Source: Bryobacteraceae bacterium (GTDB lineage Bacteria; Acidobacteriota; Terriglobia; Bryobacterales; Bryobacteraceae). Taken from it: a DNA stretch of 64,000 nt. A model generated the notes under the pieces. It was not told where the DNA came from, did no database searches, and worked only from the letters and a program-made list of their open reading frames with translations. This document shows, piece by piece, positions 41,653-50,237 of this stretch. Position 1 is the first letter of the stretch. Each line of letters begins with the position of its first letter. The translations under genes were made by a program, and so were the position numbers. The stretch lies in NCBI GenBank assembly GCA_041394945.1, contig JAWKHH010000002.1:1310501-1374500 (forward strand), given 5' to 3'.

Positions 41653-42548
41653 TGCGCCGCCGGGATCTGCTGATCGCATCGGGAGCGGCGGCTTCGGCGC
41701 TGGCGGCGCCCGCCCCCACACTCCCGCGGGGCGGCGTGAGACGGCTCACTCCCGGCACACGCATCAAGATCGGGCTCAACGCCTACTCGTTCAACCGCCC
41801 GCTCCTTGACGGGAAAATGACCATCCCGGACGTGCTGAATTACTGCGCGAAGCAAGGGATCGAAGGCGTCGACCTCACCGGTTACTACTTCCGGGGCTAT
41901 CCCGATGCGCCAACCGACGAGACCATCTATTCCGTGAAGCGGGCCGCCTTCCTCAACGGCGTGACGATCTCCGGTACCGGAGTGCGCAATGATTTTGCGC
42001 TCACCGATGCCTCTAGCCGGCGGGGCCACATCCAGCTTGTGAAGGATTGGATCGACGTGGCGGCGAAGCTCGGTTCCGACATGGTGCGCGTATTCGCCGG
42101 CCGCGAAGTGCCGAAGGGTTACACGTTCGATCAGGTTCTCGAGTGGATGATACCGGCGTTTCAGGAATGCGCCGACTATGGGGCGAAACGTGGCGTGATC
42201 GTCGGGCTGCAGCATCACGACGATTTCCTGAAGACCGCCGCGGAGACGGTCCGTGTGGTGCAGGCCGTGAAGTCCGATTGGTTCAGCGTGATCCTCGACG
42301 TGGGCAGCCTGCGCCAAGGCGACCCGTACGATGAGATCGAAGCGTTGCTGCCCTATGCATCGAACTGGCAGATCAAAGAGCACGTCTGGTACGGGACGAA
42401 GAAGGTGGATATTGACCTGCCGCGCCTGCGGAAGATCATCGACAAAGTGGGCTACCGCGGCTTCACGCCGATCGAGGCGCTGGGGCCTGGCGATCCGGAG
42501 GCGGTGGTGACGGCGTTCCTCAACAAGGTCCGGCAGGCGTTTTCTTAG
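41652..42548 (+). CDS. Sugar phosphate isomerase/epimerase-like TIM-barrel protein
   Basis: 298 residues of the xylose-isomerase-like/AP endonuclease 2 family. A short Tat-like N-terminus (MRRRDLLIASGAAASALAAP) suggests export. Barrel landmarks are GVDLTGYYF near residue 75, DMVRVFAG, VGLQHHDDF near 195 (metal His/Asp) and ILDVGS. Its tight link with the DUF1549/1501 pair hints that the three act on one carbohydrate substrate. Confidence 0.85.
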   Translation: MRRRDLLIASGAAASALAAPAPTLPRGGVRRLTPGTRIKIGLNAYSFNRPLLDGKMTIPDVLNYCAKQGIEGVDLTGYYFRGYPDAPTDETIYSVKRAAFLNGVTISGTGVRNDFALTDASSRRGHIQLVKDWIDVAAKLGSDMVRVFAGREVPKGYTFDQVLEWMIPAFQECADYGAKRGVIVGLQHHDDFLKTAAETVRVVQAVKSDWFSVILDVGSLRQGDPYDEIEALLPYASNWQIKEHVWYGTKKVDIDLPRLRKIIDKVGYRGFTPIEALGPGDPEAVVTAFLNKVRQAFS

Positions 42549-43687
42549 CGCCGGCGGACGAAGCCGTCCGCATTCTCCCACCACTCCACCACCGGCGCTT
42601 CGGTGGCGTCAGGCACTTCCCATCGATCGAGCATCCGCTCGATAGCCGCCTCGGGCGCCGGTTTCTCACGGCGGGAGTTCCGTTCCCCCAGAGCGTCCCA
42701 GGGGGCCTCAACGTAGACCAGGCGCGACCGACCACCGTAGCCGGCAACGAGATCCACGAGTTCGGACCGCAGTTCACGTGTGATGTTGGTTGCGTTCCAG
42801 GCGAAGGCCGTGCCCGCTCGCAGGAATTCTCGCGCACGCTCCCGCGCCGTCTGCGCCACCTTTCCTTGATCGCCGGAACGTCTCGCGCCGGTCTCCGCGC
42901 GGATGTTGTCGAGCGAGATCATAGGAACTTCGGGCGCGTGTTCCCGGAGCCATGTATCCTTGCCGGAACCCGGCAGGCCGGACATCACAATCACCTCGCA
43001 CCTTGCCTCGTCGTGAGCGCGGTAGAGCGGGTCGCGATCCTCGCGCCGGAAGTACTCGAAGCGGCTCAGCGGCGACGGAAACTCCCACGGCTGATTCAGG
43101 CAGCCTTGCTCTGCGCAGAACTCGCGGAACAAGGCGATCTTCGTCAGGATCTCACCGTGATCGTCGCACTGGCGTCCGAGCGCGTCGGCCGTGGCCAGCA
43201 AGGCGAGCTGACCGCAATTGGTTTGCTGACTGATGAGCAGCGACATGCGGCGGGCATCCGGACGGTCAATCAGGAAGAAAGGGAGTTGATGGAATCGCAC
43301 CATCGCGCAAACCGACTCGCGCCGTACGAGATCGGCGCCGTGAGCCCACAGGATCCGCCGGGCGTCGCGAGAGCCGCGCTGTGAGTGCCCGCGCGAGGTG
43401 ATACGGCCATCTTCGACGCGCGTGCATCGGGGCTTGGCCACGTCGTGAAGGAGTGCCGCCGCGAATAAGGTCTCGCGATCCGCTTCGCCCAGAGCGCGCC
43501 ACTCGTCGAGGGCGGTGAGAGCCTCGCCAACCATGCGCGTGTGAATCCAAACATCGCCTTCCGCATGGTGGATCGGATCCTGCGGACAGCCCTGCATGGA
43601 ACGAATCCATTCGAAGCGCTCGTTGAGATCGCGCCAGTCCAGCGGCCAGCCGGGTGGAGCCGGCGCAGGGCAGGGAAGGAGAGTCAT
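42545..43687 (-). CDS. HD-polynucleotide kinase (end-healing RNA repair enzyme)
   Basis: 380 residues from the ATG at 43687, which overlaps the ligase stop as ATGA; a longer frame to 44068 runs inside the ligase gene. N-terminal HD phosphohydrolase (about 30-190): IHHAEGDVWIHTRMV and LLHDVAKP. C-terminal P-loop kinase (about 235-375): SGLPGSGKDTW, LDNIRAE, and the NATNIT lid-side segment of T4 Pnkp-like kinases. The order matches the HD-Pnk of Runella, in which the HD part removes 2',3'-phosphates and the kinase phosphorylates 5'-OH. It heals broken RNA ends for the ligase. Confidence 0.87.
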   Translation of the reverse strand: MTLLPCPAPAPPGWPLDWRDLNERFEWIRSMQGCPQDPIHHAEGDVWIHTRMVGEALTALDEWRALGEADRETLFAAALLHDVAKPRCTRVEDGRITSRGHSQRGSRDARRILWAHGADLVRRESVCAMVRFHQLPFFLIDRPDARRMSLLISQQTNCGQLALLATADALGRQCDDHGEILTKIALFREFCAEQGCLNQPWEFPSPLSRFEYFRREDRDPLYRAHDEARCEVIVMSGLPGSGKDTWLREHAPEVPMISLDNIRAETGARRSGDQGKVAQTARERAREFLRAGTAFAWNATNITRELRSELVDLVAGYGGRSRLVYVEAPWDALGERNSRREKPAPEAAIERMLDRWEVPDATEAPVVEWWENADGFVRRR

Positions 43688-44379
43688 CCGAATAGATCCA
43701 CCCCTTCGCGGAGAGTGTTCGGTTCGATCGGCCGGTTCATCCAATGCTCTCCGGAATCGGCCACTGCCTGGAGAAATGACGGACGGACGAACTTGTACCG
43801 TCCGGCCACGCGTCCGCCTTGTTCCTGCTTCACATAGAGTCCTTCCATCGTCTCGACACTGGAACAAGTCGATTGCCCCAGCAGCGATTCGAGGGCGAGG
43901 TCGCTGCCCGTGGCGAGCACAGGCGCCGAGATCACCGGGCCGCCGTCGAGCATCACCCGCCGGCGTGCGGTTGACAGGAACTCTCCGCTGTCGCGATCCA
44001 GGATGTCGAACTCGATAAAGTAGTGTGGCAGCCGGTCGTATCGGATCGTGTGCCTTGCGAAGAGCCACTCTCCGTACATCACGTATCGGCGGCCAAGCAC
44101 ACCCAACAACCAGACCGCGTGGTGATTCGCCCAGCGCTTGAAAAGGTCGAACTGCCGCTCGCGGGGACCACCCGTCAACGCGTGGCCGCGGCTCTGCAGT
44201 ACAAGTCCGTGGGTGGCGTCGAAGCTGATGCCGCAGTTTGAGCCGTCGAGCTTCTCCTCCGCCACGAGCTGGAGACCGGCCAGCGCGTCAACGGAGATGA
44301 CGGCGAAGTCCTCGTCGCCGGGTTGAATTCGCGAACCCATAAGGTGCGGCGTGCGGGGAAACTTCAGGATCTGAATCAT
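43684..44379 (-). CDS. ATP-dependent RNA ligase
   Basis: 231 residues of the nucleotidyltransferase RNA ligase family. Motif I is EEKLDGSN, with the adenylated Lys; motif III-like YGEWLFA, motif IIIa-like IEFDILD, motif IV EGLYVK and motif V YKFVRPSF. The opening PRTPHLMGSR and the ending EHWMNRPIEPN are typical of a compact bacterial group usually found beside a kinase gene. It seals RNA ends healed by the downstream HD-Pnk. It overlaps both neighbours by four bases. Confidence 0.9.
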   Translation of the reverse strand: MIQILKFPRTPHLMGSRIQPGDEDFAVISVDALAGLQLVAEEKLDGSNCGISFDATHGLVLQSRGHALTGGPRERQFDLFKRWANHHAVWLLGVLGRRYVMYGEWLFARHTIRYDRLPHYFIEFDILDRDSGEFLSTARRRVMLDGGPVISAPVLATGSDLALESLLGQSTCSSVETMEGLYVKQEQGGRVAGRYKFVRPSFLQAVADSGEHWMNRPIEPNTLREGVDLFG

Positions 44380-45002
44380 TCACCCACTCGGAGGACCGCG
44401 ATTCGATGATTGAGCACGTGCTCGATGGTCGCGCGAGAGGCGCCAGCTTTGTTTGCCAAGGATTGCAGGGCGCTGATGGAGAATAGGTGCAGGTGCTCCG
44501 GGTTGTCGTCGGGTACGGACGGTACGCTGACCACGACGAAGCGTCGCGCGGCGCAGACTGCCAGTTTCAAGGCCTCAATGGGACCCGGCAGATGCTCCAG
44601 CACCTCGAGCATCGTCACCACGTCGAAGCCGCGCGGGCGAAAGGCCATCCTCTGCACATCCATGCGAACGACGGATAACCGCTGGACGCCGCCCCGCCGG
44701 ACGGCATCGAGATCGGCCACGCGACGCGGGCTCACATCGATCGAGGTTACCGGCAGTGCCGGGAACGCATCGAGCAGCGGCCAGAGGAAAGTGCCGCGTC
44801 CGCTACCGATGTCGAGCAGGCTTTCTGGCGCTATGCCCCGCAGCGCACCAATCACCCGCTGCACACGCGGGAGCTGGCCTTCGCGCTTGAACTTGTGCAG
44901 CCGCAGTCCGGCGCGGAGCCCATCTTCGATGGTCGCATCGGGATAGCCGAGCCGGCCTCGAACGAAGGCCGTTGCGGTTTCGAGGTAGTAGCGGTCATCC
45001 AT
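44376..45002 (-). CDS. Class I SAM methyltransferase of the RNA-repair operon
   Basis: 208 residues from the ATG at 45002. SAM-binding LLDIGSGRGTF near residue 72 and an acidic residue at the end of strand two (SIDVS). Downstream motifs are MLEVLEHLPG and PEHLHLF: the E-x-x-E-H…H spacing recalls the metal site of Hen1, the RNA 3'-end 2'-O-methyltransferase, but UbiG-type enzymes share much of it. It is the first gene of the operon and overlaps the ligase by four bases, so methylation of the repaired or exposed RNA end is a fair hypothesis. Confidence 0.72.
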   Translation of the reverse strand: MDDRYYLETATAFVRGRLGYPDATIEDGLRAGLRLHKFKREGQLPRVQRVIGALRGIAPESLLDIGSGRGTFLWPLLDAFPALPVTSIDVSPRRVADLDAVRRGGVQRLSVVRMDVQRMAFRPRGFDVVTMLEVLEHLPGPIEALKLAVCAARRFVVVSVPSVPDDNPEHLHLFSISALQSLANKAGASRATIEHVLNHRIAVLRVGE

Positions 45003-45015
45003 GACGCCCAATTGA

Positions 45016-45044
45016 AAGGGCCACCCGGTCGCCGGATGGCCCTT
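45016..45044 (-). terminator. Hairpin between tRNA-Leu and the RNA-repair operon
   Basis: AAGGGCCA (45016-45023) pairs with TGGCCCTT (45037-45044), extended by an inner CCGG/CCGG stem with loop TCG. On the minus strand it is followed by a short T-rich stretch. It sits between tRNA-Leu and the methyltransferase ATG, so it either ends the secG-tRNA transcript or attenuates read-through into the operon. Confidence 0.65.
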
Positions 45045-45055
45045 CAGTCGATCTA

Positions 45056-45140
45056 TGGTGCGGAGAGGGGGACTTGAACCCCCACGGTGTTACCCGCTAG
45101 CACCTCAAGCTAGTGCGTCTGCCAATTCCGCCATCTCCGC
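45056..45140 (-). tRNA. tRNA-Leu (anticodon GAG)
   Basis: 85 bases with encoded CCA. Acceptor arms GCGGAGA and TCTCCGC pair; the anticodon stem CTAGC/GCTAG encloses the loop TTGAGGT, giving anticodon GAG; the T arm is GGGGG-TTCAAGT-CCCCC; a variable arm of 13 bases supports a class II tRNA. The order secG then tRNA-Leu(GAG) is the same as in Escherichia coli (secG-leuU). Confidence 0.95.
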
Positions 45141-45151
45141 GTTCGAAAAAC

Positions 45152-45655
45152 CTACTTCTTCCCACCCTGCTTGGGCGTTCCCGCTGGCGTCCCACCGCCG
45201 GTCTGTCCCGGAAGCGGAAGCTGCACTGTGGCGCCGCCCTTGCTGTCGCCCGCCTTGCCTTCGCCTTCGGCCGGTAGCGGCAGCGGCACGGTCACCGACT
45301 TCGACGGATCGCCGCCCTCCGGCGTGATCGTCATCGTCGGCCCGGGACCCTTCTGATCGCCCGCTTTCGTGTCGGACTTCGTCGCGGACTTCTGCGTGTC
45401 AAGAACGGTCGCCGCGCTGCCCCGGTTCCGCGTCGCCACGATCGACAGCGTGATCGACAGGACCATAAAAAGCGCCGCCGCAATGGTTGTCGCTTTCGAA
45501 AGCACCGTTGCCGCGCCGCGCGGCCCGAAAGCCGTCTGCGAGCCCATGCCGCCGAAAGCACCCGCCAGATCCGCCGCCTTGCCGCTCTGCAGCAGCACCA
45601 CGACGATCAGGAACAGGCAAACCACGATATACAAAATCGTCAACAGAATGGTCAT
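45152..45655 (-). CDS. secG: Protein translocase subunit SecG with a long Pro/Gly tail
   Basis: SecG, part of the SecYEG channel. Two transmembrane helices (about 3-22 and 53-72) flank the typical loop LLQSGKAADLAGAFGG…SQTAFGPRGAATVLSKAT. The usual protein ends near residue 75-110; here 167 residues are present, with a hydrophilic C-terminal tail rich in Pro, Gly, Lys and the repeated VPLPLP/VQLPLP unit. Confidence 0.93.
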   Translation of the reverse strand: MTILLTILYIVVCLFLIVVVLLQSGKAADLAGAFGGMGSQTAFGPRGAATVLSKATTIAAALFMVLSITLSIVATRNRGSAATVLDTQKSATKSDTKAGDQKGPGPTMTITPEGGDPSKSVTVPLPLPAEGEGKAGDSKGGATVQLPLPGQTGGGTPAGTPKQGGKK

Positions 45656-45700
45656 GGGAAGCCGGCCCGAAGGCCACTTGTTAGTCTAGCACGGCCGCGC

Positions 45701-46372
45701 TCATTCGACCATCTTGCCGTGCAATTCCTCCAGCCGGAACTGCGGGCTTCGAACGTACTGCATCAGCCGGCCCTCGCGCGATCGGACCGCCTCCACCTTC
45801 GCCGGCAGCGTTCCCTCGATACCCGCCGGGATGTGCAGCAGCCCGTTCTCATCACCGTGGAGCAGGTCGCCCGGGTGAATCGCCAGCCCCTCGATCTGTA
45901 CCGGGACGCCGGTCCGAACGATCCGGAAATGCCCGTGCGATGCCGCCACCCCGCGGGCGAAATACTGAAACCCCAGCGCGCGGACTTCCTGCAAATCGCG
46001 CACCGCGCAGTCGCTCACCAGCCCCACCGCGCCGAGCCGCCCGAAGATCGTTGCCATCACTTCGCCGCAGTGCACGGCGTGGTCGCGTTGTCCGCCGATC
46101 TCCTGGATGACGACGACCGCCGGTTTGGGCGACGCCTCCACCAGCTTGTAGAGATCCATGAACTGGCCAAGGTCGAGCGGGCCGGTCTTGGTCATGGTCT
46201 CGGCATGCGCCGTCACTGCGTATCCGGCCATGCGCCCGAACTCGGGGAAGACGCAGCGGATGCTTAGCGGTGTAAAGCCTTCGTGCCGCGGCCGCAGTTC
46301 CAGCAATTCAATGGCGTTCGCAAGCGTCGGCGTGTCGACGCTCTTCAAGTAGTCAATCCAGTTGGCGGACAT
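45701..46372 (-). CDS. RraA-like/HMG-aldolase-like protein
   Basis: 223 residues of the RraA fold. Landmarks are GEVMATIFGRLGAVGLVSDCAVRDLQEV (metal and substrate site Arg-Asp) and HGDENGLLHIP. Members act as 4-hydroxy-4-methyl-2-oxoglutarate/oxaloacetate aldolases or, in the enterobacterial case, as RNase E inhibitors; an aldolase role is more likely outside that group. It is in a leftward run between secG and the FRG gene. Confidence 0.85.
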   Translation of the reverse strand: MSANWIDYLKSVDTPTLANAIELLELRPRHEGFTPLSIRCVFPEFGRMAGYAVTAHAETMTKTGPLDLGQFMDLYKLVEASPKPAVVVIQEIGGQRDHAVHCGEVMATIFGRLGAVGLVSDCAVRDLQEVRALGFQYFARGVAASHGHFRIVRTGVPVQIEGLAIHPGDLLHGDENGLLHIPAGIEGTLPAKVEAVRSREGRLMQYVRSPQFRLEELHGKMVE

Positions 46373-46400
46373 GCGAACGTGATTCTCTCATACCGCGCCC

Positions 46401-47216
46401 CTACCGGTTCGCGAGCGCGTCGATCGCTCGTTTCAGAAGCCGCCCCGCCAGCACCGGCAGCTCCGGGAACAGGGCCAGTTCGTGGACTTGCAGCAACTCG
46501 AGTTCGGCTCGGATCTGCGCCGCCGCTCCCGGCTCAATCTCGATCCTCACCAACTCCGTGGACTTGAGAAACCGGTCGAGCGGCGCCTCAGACGATCCGT
46601 GAACCGTAAAAACACCTTGCTGCGCGAGAATCCGCGGGTTCGAGCGGACCGGGTAGATCGCGATCGGATGCAGGTTCGAATATCGCGACCCGTTGTAGCT
46701 GAACCGCGAGGCCTTTCCTGGAGTGCAGCGCATCAGTTGATCCGGCTCCGTCTCAAACAACCAGTGCTGCGTGAATCCTCCGCCGGGAACGATGATCCCG
46801 TCATACTTGGCGGACCTTCGATTGAGCAGGTTGGGGTCCAGCGCCCAAACGCACGGCACGGCGCCGGCCGCGTTCCCAATAACGAATTCCTTCACCGCGA
46901 AGTACAGCGCCACCATCGGCGATTCGGTCCAGTCGATCAGCCGGGTCGGAAGGCCGTAGTGCTGCATGAGGAAATACCACTCCCACGGCGCCTCCAACTC
47001 GCCGGAGAAGCGTACCGTTTGGGACTCGGCCAGGAAGGGCGTCGCCTGCGACATGAACCCCGTCGTGAGATCCCACTCCTGCGTGAGCTTGCGCCAATAG
47101 AGGCCCGGAGAGACGGAGAGGCTTGAGTCCTTTATTCCGCGGAACCAAAGATCGCTGGTATTCTTCTTCAGTTCGATGCACGTCCTGAGGTACTCTTCCA
47201 GGCTTCCGATGAGCAT
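46401..47216 (-). CDS. FRG-domain protein
   Basis: 271 residues from the ATG at 47216; the frame to 47324 would overlap the sialidase. The FRG domain is marked by LWFRGIKDSS near residue 25 and QHYGLPTRLIDWTESPMVALYFAV near 105. FRG domains are found in predicted toxins and in phage-defence genes, and may bind or modify nucleic acids or nucleotides; the activity is unknown. No partner gene is adjacent. Confidence 0.85.
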   Translation of the reverse strand: MLIGSLEEYLRTCIELKKNTSDLWFRGIKDSSLSVSPGLYWRKLTQEWDLTTGFMSQATPFLAESQTVRFSGELEAPWEWYFLMQHYGLPTRLIDWTESPMVALYFAVKEFVIGNAAGAVPCVWALDPNLLNRRSAKYDGIIVPGGGFTQHWLFETEPDQLMRCTPGKASRFSYNGSRYSNLHPIAIYPVRSNPRILAQQGVFTVHGSSEAPLDRFLKSTELVRIEIEPGAAAQIRAELELLQVHELALFPELPVLAGRLLKRAIDALANR

Positions 47217-47238
47217 GGTGCGCCTCCCGGTGGGTTCG

Positions 47239-48303
47239 TCAATCCAGTTTGCGGATATCGAATCGCGCGAGCGTGATGGTCTCGTACGCCGAAGCCGGGC
47301 CGCGTTCATAGAGGCACGCCGCATCGTTGCGTCCCAACGCCGCCAGCGACGAGTACGCCGCCGGACCTTCGTGGAGCACCAGCGACTTTGCCCACGTCCG
47401 GCCCTCGTCGCGGCTCAGGCGCACCGTCATCCTTTCGCGCTTCGTCGAGGCGGGGTTCGAGAACAGCAGGCGCCGCCGGTCAAACCGGATCAGGCTCGCT
47501 TGGCACACCGGCTCGATCAAGGCCTCGTCGAGTCCGCGATCTTCCCATGTCGCACCGCCGTCGCGCGAAATCGCCACCGCGCGACGGTTCCTGCCGGCGT
47601 AGCTGCGCATGTTGAGCATCAGCGATCCGTCGTTCAACTCCACCACCGCGCACTCGTTCGTTTCCGGCTGCGCGCTGCCGCCCATGCGCCACGTCGTGCC
47701 GCGATCGTCTGAGTAGATCACGTGCGAGTGTCGCGCCTGCGAACCAAATCGGCGGTGGTCGCATGGAACCAGCAAGCGCCCGGAACGGAGTTGGATCGCG
47801 TTGCCGGGCCCGGTTGCGTACCAGCCCCAACCAGTCTCTTTCACTGACGACGTAATCTCTACCGGAGTCGTCCAGGTCTGCCCCTCGTCGTTCGAGTGCA
47901 TCATCCAGACCGTGCGCGTGCCCTTCGCGGAGTCCTTCTCGATCTCCCGTTCGGCCAGATTGCCGGGATTCGCCGTGAGCGGCATCCAGATCGTCCCCGT
48001 GCGCCGATCCTGCACCGGACATGGGTTGCCGATCGTGTTCGTTTCCTGGTCGGCGATCACCTGCTGCGCGCTCCACGTGCGCCCGCCGTCGGTGCTGCGC
48101 TTCATCACCAGATCGATATCGCCGCTATCGGAACGGCTGTTCTTTCGCGCCTCGCAGAATGCGAGCAACGCGCCTTTCCGCGTCCGGAGCAGGGCAGGGA
48201 TGCGGTAGCTGTGATATCCGTCTTCGCCGGCGCGCCAGACGTCCACTTGCTCGTCCGCCCGACGCGGCATCGCCGCCAGCGCCAGGAACGCACGACGCCT
48301 CAT
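47239..48303 (-). CDS. Secreted exo-alpha-sialidase (GH33)
   Basis: 354 residues with a short Arg-rich signal (MRRRAFLALAAMPRR). The RIP motif is present (YHSYRIPALL), five Asp boxes are visible (STDGGRTW, SNDEGQTW, SDDRGTTW, SRDGGATW, SRDEGRTW), and the catalytic Glu/Tyr regions NECAVVEL and AYSSLAAL are recognisable. It releases terminal sialic acid from glycans. It overlaps the upstream gene by four bases (ATGA), so the two are coupled. Confidence 0.93.
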   Translation of the reverse strand: MRRRAFLALAAMPRRADEQVDVWRAGEDGYHSYRIPALLRTRKGALLAFCEARKNSRSDSGDIDLVMKRSTDGGRTWSAQQVIADQETNTIGNPCPVQDRRTGTIWMPLTANPGNLAEREIEKDSAKGTRTVWMMHSNDEGQTWTTPVEITSSVKETGWGWYATGPGNAIQLRSGRLLVPCDHRRFGSQARHSHVIYSDDRGTTWRMGGSAQPETNECAVVELNDGSLMLNMRSYAGRNRRAVAISRDGGATWEDRGLDEALIEPVCQASLIRFDRRRLLFSNPASTKRERMTVRLSRDEGRTWAKSLVLHEGPAAYSSLAALGRNDAACLYERGPASAYETITLARFDIRKLD

Positions 48304-50216
48304 GCCGGGCGCCTCGCTGCGTCCAGCCGCACGATGGAGTAGGGCAACATCGCCAATCGATAGCGGCCATTCAGCGCGTCCATAGCTGCTCCCGCCGTGG
48401 ATTGAAACACCTCCGGCGACTTCGTGGCGTCTGCAAAGCTCTGCTCGTCGAGCGACGTCCGAAGGACGCGCCTACCCACCCAGGCGGCGTCCACGGTAAC
48501 CACTCGGGACTCCCGCGTCAGGTTCGCCACCAGCAGCCGTTTGCGGCCGCGGCTCTCGATTGCCATCGCGCAGGAATGGAGTGGCTCGCTCGAGTCGACG
48601 CGATAGATGCGCGCACCGGCCTGCGGAGCCACGGCAGCGATCGCATGAAAGAGCGGAAACACGCGCTCGCCATCGAGCACTCCTTCGGGGCCGTGGGTCT
48701 GATAATAGGTGACGCTATCGACGCCGCCTTCGGCCAGGTACTTCAGGCTTCCGAGCGTCCAGGCCGCGGCGAACAGCGAACCCTGCCGCAGGTCGGCAGG
48801 TTCGGCCGCGGTGCGCGGCCGAAGCGTTACCGGCGTCACCGCGACCGGCTTGCCGCCGAGGAACGAATGCGCGGTACGCACAGTCGCGGCCTGTCCTTCG
48901 AGGTTTTCAACCAGCGACACATTGTCGAACGCGTGGACTTGCGGATTGATCGAGTAGGCGGCGAAGTCGATGGCAGCCGGATCGGGCCGTCCTCGATTCA
49001 GTTCAGTGAAGAACTGGTTGGCGCCGCCGCCAACGGGCGCGCCGTGCAGGTGCTTCCGCGCGAGCTGCGTCCATTTGGACGACGTCGAGGGTTCGCTGCG
49101 ATGGAAAACGATCCAGCGCGCGACCTTCGCGGCGAGGGAAGCGGCCTTCTCCAGTTCGCTCGCCGCCGCGTCGGTAAGGTGCAGCGCCACCTCAAGAGGA
49201 ACGCCGACGGCACGCGCGTCCGCTGCCGCGCGGTCGAACCGTTGGCGCCAGTCCGGCTCCGACGGCGCGAGGTCCACACGCAGGTGACGCACGCCCGCCG
49301 CCGCCAGCCGTTTCGCCTGATGCGCGTTGAGCGGCGCGGCATCGCGAGCCACACCCAGCCCGATCGACGGCAGCGTCGTCATCACGTGCGGCGCCACCTT
49401 GATCTCCACCACCGCCCGCGGCGCCGGGACGAAGGCCGGCTGCGGCGCTTTCAACCGTACCGTCACAGCCTGCCGGATCTCCTGCCCGCGCTGCACCTCC
49501 ACCGGGAATGGCCGTTCCAGCGGCGTGCAATAGGTTTTGTAGTTGTTGTCGGTCCAGTTGCGATGGTCCTCCATCTCGAAGTTCTCCCCTTCGAAACGGA
49601 CTTCGACGTTCACGTTCTCGCCCGCCTGATGCGAGATCGAGCGCAGATCGAGAAACGGCTGGTGCGGCGAGATCTCGGAAGGGAAGCGTCCTTCTTCCTT
49701 GAAGCCACTTGTCTTTTCGATCACGCACTTCTTGCCGGCGCATTCCTTGATGGGATGCAGTACAGCGAAGCCGAGCCGGTTCTTCAAGAACGTTGCCCGT
49801 GCGCGTCCGGCGAATTCAAAGCGTACGGTTCCGTCCGGCGATCCCGTAATCGTCCCTTTCCAGGGAAAGTCGATATCGTCCTGCACGCACTCGACGTCGA
49901 AGGTCAGGCGGAACGAGTCGGCGCGCGTATCGAGTGCGACGTTCGAAACCTTGGGCGTCACCGTGCCCCACGTCTGGTCCCGCACGGCTGCGTAGAGCCC
50001 CCGCAGCAGTTCCACGTCGCCGACGCGAATGTAGCGGAGAAATGCGGTATCCGGCTCGAACAGGCATTCCACGTTGCCGGCGCGCAGCGGAATCACCGCC
50101 CCGGGTGGCCGATCCAAACCGGTCAGCATCATTTCCCGCGACGGGGCGGCGTCATCGGCCGCGGGCAGCGTGGCGGCCGGGACCCATAGCGCGACGAAGG
50201 TTCGTCGTGTCAGCAT
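48300..50216 (-). CDS. D-apionate lactonase (ApnL)-like exported protein
   Basis: 638 residues with a Tat-like signal (MLTRRTFVALWVPAATLPA). N-terminal beta domain, middle TIM-barrel-like domain (about 290-545) and C-terminal beta domain. Blocks such as YIRVGDVELLRGLYAAVRDQTWGT, LHPIKECAGK, EISPHQPFLD and MEDHRNWTDNNYKTYCTPL are, from memory, those of the ApnL family, which opens D-apionolactone from the plant sugar apiose. Export is unusual for that step, so the real substrate may be another lactone or glycoside. Confidence 0.6.
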   Translation of the reverse strand: MLTRRTFVALWVPAATLPAADDAAPSREMMLTGLDRPPGAVIPLRAGNVECLFEPDTAFLRYIRVGDVELLRGLYAAVRDQTWGTVTPKVSNVALDTRADSFRLTFDVECVQDDIDFPWKGTITGSPDGTVRFEFAGRARATFLKNRLGFAVLHPIKECAGKKCVIEKTSGFKEEGRFPSEISPHQPFLDLRSISHQAGENVNVEVRFEGENFEMEDHRNWTDNNYKTYCTPLERPFPVEVQRGQEIRQAVTVRLKAPQPAFVPAPRAVVEIKVAPHVMTTLPSIGLGVARDAAPLNAHQAKRLAAAGVRHLRVDLAPSEPDWRQRFDRAAADARAVGVPLEVALHLTDAAASELEKAASLAAKVARWIVFHRSEPSTSSKWTQLARKHLHGAPVGGGANQFFTELNRGRPDPAAIDFAAYSINPQVHAFDNVSLVENLEGQAATVRTAHSFLGGKPVAVTPVTLRPRTAAEPADLRQGSLFAAAWTLGSLKYLAEGGVDSVTYYQTHGPEGVLDGERVFPLFHAIAAVAPQAGARIYRVDSSEPLHSCAMAIESRGRKRLLVANLTRESRVVTVDAAWVGRRVLRTSLDEQSFADATKSPEVFQSTAGAAMDALNGRYRLAMLPYSIVRLDAARRPA

Positions 50217-50237
50217 CCCAACCAGCTTACTGAAACC

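Noticed and set aside
43688..44068. N-terminal extension of the HD-Pnk frame
   Set aside because: It lies inside the RNA ligase gene and has no domain similarity; the ATG at 43687 gives a perfect coupled start.
48021..50189. Open frame of 722 codons on the plus strand
   Set aside because: Antisense to the sialidase and lactonase-like genes, Arg-rich, with no known fold; typical of GC-rich shadow frames.
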